A DNA stretch of 64,000 nucleotides from Paenibacillaceae bacterium (lineage in GTDB: Bacteria > Bacillota > Bacilli > Paenibacillales > Paenibacillaceae): contig CAAFUF010000022.1 of NCBI GenBank assembly GCA_900766135.1, forward strand, positions 1 to 64,000. The letters are read 5' to 3'. The notes below the pieces were generated by a model. The model had not been told where the DNA came from and searched no databases. It was given only the letters and a program-made list of their open reading frames with translations. The translations under genes were made by a program, and so were the position numbers. Positions 60,208-64,000 of this stretch are shown piece after piece. The number at the start of each line of letters is the position of its first letter. The stretch's first letter is position 1.

Positions 60208-60738
60208 ATGAAGCATTGGGCCAATGGCCTGACCCTAAGCCGCATGGTCCTGTCTTGCATCTTGATCTTCGTACTGAACCAACCTGCGGTATTTATCATC
60301 ATCTATACGATTGCCGGAATGACCGATGTGCTGGACGGAAGGATTGCGCGCCGAACGAATACGGTCAGTTCCTTAGGGGCCAAGCTGGATTCAATGGCCG
60401 ACCTGCTGATGTTCGGGGTGGTGACCTTCGCGCTTACCCGATGGGCGGGAGAAGGAATGAGGTTCGTCTGGCCGTATCTTGCCGGTGCCATCGCCATTCG
60501 CGTGACATCCGCAGTTTATGCGGCCTGTAAATTTCGCACCGTTGCGATGATCCATACCTGGAGCAACAAAATCACCGGGGTGCTCGTTTTCGCCGCCCCT
60601 TGGCTCATGCTCGCAAAGGGAAACCATCCGTGGATTCTTATCGTTTTGTGCATCGTCTCCGCGGCGAGCGCCACGGAAGAACTGCTGATTCACCTGACCT
60701 CAAGGGAGCTTGACGTAAACCGCAAAAGCTGGTTTTGA
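60208..60738 (+). CDS. CDP-alcohol phosphatidyltransferase family protein
   Basis: A 176-residue membrane enzyme. The complete catalytic motif D-x2-D-G-x2-A-R-x8-G-x3-D-x3-D is visible in DVLDGRIARRTNTVSSLGAK and the following LDSMAD. It sits between hydrophobic helices. It transfers a phosphatidyl group from CDP-diacylglycerol to an alcohol; whether glycerol phosphate, serine or another is unclear. The start shown is the ATG six bases after GGGGGAG; an ATG at 60193 is possible. Confidence 0.88.
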   Translation: MKHWANGLTLSRMVLSCILIFVLNQPAVFIIIYTIAGMTDVLDGRIARRTNTVSSLGAKLDSMADLLMFGVVTFALTRWAGEGMRFVWPYLAGAIAIRVTSAVYAACKFRTVAMIHTWSNKITGVLVFAAPWLMLAKGNHPWILIVLCIVSAASATEELLIHLTSRELDVNRKSWF

Positions 60739-60785
60739 GCGGTACGCTCCGGGCGGGCAAAGCCTGATTGACCGATATCGCGGAG

Positions 60786-61352
60786 TTATTTCGGCGTTTC
60801 CATGTCTTCGGCCAGGGAGATCAGCTTACTCACCGTTTTCCAGTTACGCACCGTAGCATAGGCGTCCAATTTCTGCAGGTGCGCGGCCAGCTTGGAATTC
60901 CGGACGCTTTCTTTAAACAGCAAGTAGACCTCCCTGCCCGATGCGCGAAACAGCTCCTGCTCATTAGCATAGGCAGCAAAGCGCTTCAGCGCTTCAACTG
61001 TCGGCTTACTCCGCAAAAAGGCGACATACAGGCTTTCTCCTGCCGATGCCGCTTCCGCCGCGGCGATTTCTTCTGCCGTAAACGGGCAGTTCCCCGCCGT
61101 CGCCCGCAGCTCTGCCGCCGTACGAAGCACGACCGGGATGTCCAGTTGAAAATCGCGGCGGATCACTTCCTCCATCCGCAAACCCAGCGTCCCTTCCTCC
61201 TCTTCCGAAGCAAACAGGATGTTGCCGCTTTGGATATAGGTCTGAACCTCGTTGAACCCCTGTTCGGTCAGAGCCTGTTTGAGCTCCGCCATTTTGATCC
61301 TATTTTTGCCGCCAACGTTAATCCCCCGCAGCAGCGCGATCCGGATGGTCAT
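60786..61352 (-). CDS. DUF1697 family protein
   Basis: A 188-residue protein of DUF1697, opening MTIRIALLRGINVGGKNRIKMAELKQAL, then VQTYIQSGNILFAS and the conserved end DAYATVRNWKTVSKLISLAE. It is a small alpha-beta protein of unknown function found in many soil bacteria. The start chosen is the second ATG, eight bases after GGAGG; the first is only two bases from it. It is a single gene. Confidence 0.88.
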   Translation of the reverse strand: MTIRIALLRGINVGGKNRIKMAELKQALTEQGFNEVQTYIQSGNILFASEEEEGTLGLRMEEVIRRDFQLDIPVVLRTAAELRATAGNCPFTAEEIAAAEAASAGESLYVAFLRSKPTVEALKRFAAYANEQELFRASGREVYLLFKESVRNSKLAAHLQKLDAYATVRNWKTVSKLISLAEDMETPK

Positions 61353-61660
61353 CCCCATCGCCTCCTTTTTTAAAATCCCTTATTCGCCGTCCATTTCCCC
61401 GCAAGTTGTACAACTTACACTTAGTCAGGTCAACACTCGCTGTCCGGAAGCTTTGCACAATTATCCCGCTTGATCAGGTAACAGGGAAACCAACAAGCCT
61501 CGGGGAAAGGGAAGGTGGATAAAATAGATCGGTTCGAAATCATGAGACGGACATCCTGAGACCTTGCACAATGCCTCCGTAGCCAGCATTGCGGTCGATT
61601 GGCCTGAGATTTGACGAACGAGGCAGACCAAGGGGGCGAACTGTCCCATGCGCATTTACG
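61353..61660. other. Gene-free spacer before array 3
   Basis: It lies between the DUF1697 start and array 3. A 64-codon minus-strand frame at 61461-61655 has no ribosome binding site and no recognisable similarity. Nothing else is supported. Confidence 0.5.
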
Positions 61661-61845
61661 CTAACGCTTGCCAGGATGCTTATTTGGGCAAAAAAAGGGG
61701 AGTTTCATTTCTAACGCTGGTCAGCACGCTTAAGGGGGCGAAATCGCCCCTTTTCTAATGAGAAATCGGGAAATAAGCTCTCCCGTAAGCGTTACATTTT
61801 TCAAATCCCCGTTTGGCCTCAAATAGTGTCGCTGACAAGCGTTAG
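61661..61845. repeat. Four-unit intergenic hairpin array 3
   Basis: Forward units CTAACGCTTGCCAGGATGCTTA... type start at 61661 and 61711. Inverted units start at 61774 and 61824. Spacings are 50, 63, 50. Unit consensus is CTAACGCTTGTCAGCANGCT. The first and last 28-base spacers are also partly complementary to each other, and GGGGCGA-AA-TCGCCCC sits between units 2 and 3. The whole is one large imperfect inverted repeat upstream of the LysM gene. Confidence 0.85.
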
Positions 61846-62111
61846 ATTTTCGTATCGTTCCAGTTGCCCCCGTCCAGCGCCAATTTCAGTTTTGAACCAG
61901 AAAGTTAATCCAAAACTTTTCGTTACAGCTCTCCTGCTTGCCCGACTAGGTAAATGCGGCTTGGATTAGGGGCCCCTCCTCCCCACTATACACCATACCT
62001 TCTGCTTGTACCCAGGTACCTAGGCCCGTCCCAAGCGGAGATTCCGGTAACCGACGCCCAGGCGCCGCATACCGTATAGGAAAACCGCCTAAACGAAAGG
62101 GGAACGTTCCA

Positions 62112-62789
62112 TTGTTTAACTATCATTACCGGCAGTGCCCCGCAGAGCACTATCCTTACACGGTACAGCCTGGAGACACGCTGAACATGATCGCCTTCCG
62201 GCTGGAATCGAGCGTCATGCGTATCCTGGCGGCGAATCCGGACCTCGATCCGAACAACCTGCAAATCGGCCGGGTCATCTGCATCCCCTCCTGCCCGCCG
62301 AATCATGTCTCCCGCATCATCGGGCGCGGCGATACGCTGTATCAGATCGCCCAGGATTACGGCGTCAGCGTCGCCAGCATCCTGGAGGCGAACCCGGGAG
62401 TTGATGCGAATTCGCTGCGGGTGGGTCAACGGCTCTGCATCCCGCAATTTGGCGGCGCTCCCGACGTGACCGGCCTGCGGGAAACGATCACTGCGATGCA
62501 AAGCGACATCAACATGCTAAAAGCGGATAACAGCGTTCAGCAAACGCATGAGAGCAACTATGGCAACTCCACGCAGACGACCCGTGTTCTAAGCGTAACC
62601 CCCCGCGACATCCGGTTCGAAGCCGCGCCGGTGACGTTTGCTGGCGCCTTCCGCGGCCATTTTACCGCAGGCAGACGGTACCCCTTCTATCAGGATGCGG
62701 CCATGGGCGGCAGACGCTCGCTCAACGTGAAGGACAATTTCGGCGTATGGCATTCCTTCAACTATACGGTACAAACACCGCAGTCTTAG
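62112..62789 (+). CDS. Double LysM-domain protein
   Basis: A 225-residue protein with two LysM repeats: residues 15-60 (YTVQPGDTLNMIAFRLES...IGRVICIP) and about 68-115 (IGRGDTLYQIAQDYGVS...VGQRLCIP). A third region of unknown fold covers residues 165-225, rich in aromatic and basic residues. There is no signal peptide, as in some spore-coat or cortex-binding LysM proteins, so a spore location is possible. The start is TTG after AAGGGG. Array 3 lies about 270 bases upstream. Confidence 0.85.
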   Translation: MFNYHYRQCPAEHYPYTVQPGDTLNMIAFRLESSVMRILAANPDLDPNNLQIGRVICIPSCPPNHVSRIIGRGDTLYQIAQDYGVSVASILEANPGVDANSLRVGQRLCIPQFGGAPDVTGLRETITAMQSDINMLKADNSVQQTHESNYGNSTQTTRVLSVTPRDIRFEAAPVTFAGAFRGHFTAGRRYPFYQDAAMGGRRSLNVKDNFGVWHSFNYTVQTPQS

Positions 62790-62875
62790 ACTTTTTTATA
62801 AAAAATATGTATTTTTATAAAATATTTACTGTTAATTATAGAAATACATTCCTTTATTTAGTATATTATGGGTAG

Positions 62876-62965
62876 GGCGATGGTTTCCACCCCCTGTCTC
62901 CAGTCAGCGCGTCCCTCCACTTTTTCATGAAAGCGAGGTGAACGGGCTGTTTTTTTGTCTATCGC
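62876..62965 (+). promoter_or_regulatory. Attenuator-like structured leader of the cellulase gene
   Basis: CAGC-CGT-C-CC (62905 onward) can pair imperfectly with GG-G-ACG-GCTG (to 62949), followed by seven U residues (62950-62956). GGCGATGG at 62876 can pair with CTATCGC at 62959-62965 in a competing long-range stem. This is the layout of a transcription attenuator. No known riboswitch consensus was matched. Confidence 0.5.
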
Positions 62966-63017
62966 TAAGGCACGTTTGTTTTTAGTAGGATCCGATCAAA
63001 GGAGGATGAAATCTGCT

Positions 63018-64000
63018 ATGGCCAAATGGATGAAGAAAGGCGGAATATTGTCATTTAGCTTTATGTTAGCGCTTACAGGTTATTCGGGTTGGGGCTCTTT
63101 CGCTCCCGCCGCCGATGCAGCCGCATCCGACTACAATTACGCCGAAGCGCTGCAAAAATCGATTTATTTCTACGAAGCGCAGCGTTCGGGCGACCTCCCG
63201 GAGAACAACCGCGTGGAATGGCGCGGCGATTCCGGGCTCCAGGACGGCGCGGATGTCGGCCATGATCTGACGGGAGGATGGTATGATGCCGGGGATCACG
63301 TCAAATTCGGCTTTCCCATGGCTTCAACCGCGACGATGCTCGCCTGGTCCGTTTACGAGTACAAGGAAGGATACGAACAGTCCGGCCAACTCGAAGAAAT
63401 TTTGGATAACATCCGCTGGGCGACCGATTATTTCATGAAAGTCCACACGGCTCCGAACGAGCTGTATGGCCAGGTCGGGAACGGCACGGCGGATCATAAC
63501 TGGTGGGGGCCGGCGGAAGTGATGCCGATGCAGCGGCCGGCTTACAAAATCGATGCCGCCCATCCCGGCTCCGATCTGGCCGGGGAGACGGCAGCCGCGC
63601 TCGCCGCCGCCTCGATCATTTTCCGGGACGGCGATTCGGCTTATGCGGACAAGCTGCTTCGGCACGCCAAGGAGCTGTATCACTTTGCCGACCAATACCG
63701 CGGCAAATACTCGGACAGCATTACCGACGCCAAACAGTTCTACAACTCCTGGAGCGGATACGCCGATGAGCTGAGCTGGGGCGCCGTTTGGCTGTACTTG
63801 GCGACGAATGATCAGGCTTATCTCGACAAAGCCGTCGCCGCCAGCGAGCTTTGGGGCACCAATCAGCAAGGAGACTGGGACTATAAATGGACGCATGCCT
63901 GGGACGACAAGCATTACGGCGCGCAATTGCTGCTGGCCCGAATCACCGGCGACGCCAAATTCGTTCGGTCGACGGAACGGAATATGGAATTCTGGACGAC
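63018..64000 (+). CDS. Secreted GH9 cellulase, 5' part (cut by window edge)
   Basis: The first 327 codons of a family 9 glycoside hydrolase. The signal peptide has KWMKK, a hydrophobic core (ILSFSFMLALTGY) and probable cleavage after AADAAA. The mature enzyme opens DYNYAEALQKSIYFYEAQRSG and has DLTGGWYDAGDHVKFGFPM with the catalytic-base aspartates near residues 89-92, then the GAVWLYLAT barrel segment. It should hydrolyse beta-1,4-glucan outside the cell. AAAGGAGG lies twelve bases before the ATG. An in-frame ATG at 63006 is too close to it. The C-terminal glutamate and any CBM lie beyond the window. Confidence 0.93.
   Translation, partial: MAKWMKKGGILSFSFMLALTGYSGWGSFAPAADAAASDYNYAEALQKSIYFYEAQRSGDLPENNRVEWRGDSGLQDGADVGHDLTGGWYDAGDHVKFGFPMASTATMLAWSVYEYKEGYEQSGQLEEILDNIRWATDYFMKVHTAPNELYGQVGNGTADHNWWGPAEVMPMQRPAYKIDAAHPGSDLAGETAAALAAASIIFRDGDSAYADKLLRHAKELYHFADQYRGKYSDSITDAKQFYNSWSGYADELSWGAVWLYLATNDQAYLDKAVAASELWGTNQQGDWDYKWTHAWDDKHYGAQLLLARITGDAKFVRSTERNMEFWT

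Noticed and set aside
61461..61655. A 64-codon minus-strand gene
   Set aside because: No ribosome binding site, no similarity, and it ends in unremarkable spacer DNA.

Overview
The window reads as chromosomal DNA from an endospore-forming Bacillota, most likely Paenibacillus or a close relative. The evidence is a GerA/GerB/GerC spore germinant receptor operon, a T-box-controlled ilvB-ilvN-ilvC-leuA set, an L20-type leader before an infC that starts with ATT, Bacillus-like ABC and two-component modules, strong AGGAGG ribosome binding sites, moderately high GC, and a secreted GH9 cellulase at the right edge. No rRNA, tRNA, prophage or CRISPR array was seen. A possible transposase gene is cut by the left edge.

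Layout. 0-8.3 kb: cyclic-di-GMP protein, DRE-TIM aldolase, Fur-box feoA-feoB-small Cys protein (iron uptake), PAS histidine kinase, small zinc-ribbon protein. 8.4-15.4 kb: branched-chain amino acid genes on the minus strand behind a leucine-type T-box; leuC and leuD are absent. 15.5-21.8 kb: acetyltransferase, small Gly/Pro/Tyr-repeat protein, and a BmpA-type nucleoside ABC importer. 21.8-25 kb: rplT, rpmI, infC, then a membrane glycosyltransferase. 25.6-31.6 kb: PAP2 phosphatase, glycolipid glycosyltransferase, trmB, the ytqA/mnmM tRNA-modification pair, VOC protein, hydrolase. 31.7-40 kb (minus): a Bce-type peptide-detoxification module (regulator, kinase, ATPase, permease) preceded by a radical SAM protein and recQ. 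40.2-45.9 kb: ger operon with a small two-helix fourth gene, then rlmD. 46-50.9 kb: an AT-rich patch with a frameshifted MerR-like gene, two DUF proteins, a methyltransferase-like protein, and a divergent carD/marR pair with paired operators. 51.5-56.3 kb: LysR regulator and the pentose phosphate operon zwf-tal-gnd. 56.4-62.8 kb: MFS exporter with its MarR regulator, ung, SDR, CDP-alcohol transferase, DUF1697, LysM protein. 63-64 kb: GH9 cellulase behind an attenuator-like leader.

The most unusual content is between genes. Three intergenic elements of about 185 bp (23.35, 51.22 and 61.66 kb) each carry four short, hairpin-prone units whose start spacings are nearly the same (51/62/51, 52/62/46 and 50/63/50 bp). 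The unit sequence differs completely between loci, and in two of them the last two units are inverted. A remnant of the 51-kb type lies at the left edge. A second family of about 180 bp, with imperfect terminal inverted repeats, occurs at five sites. One copy sits between the T-box terminator and ilvB, and another appears to supply the stop codon of the glycosyltransferase gene.
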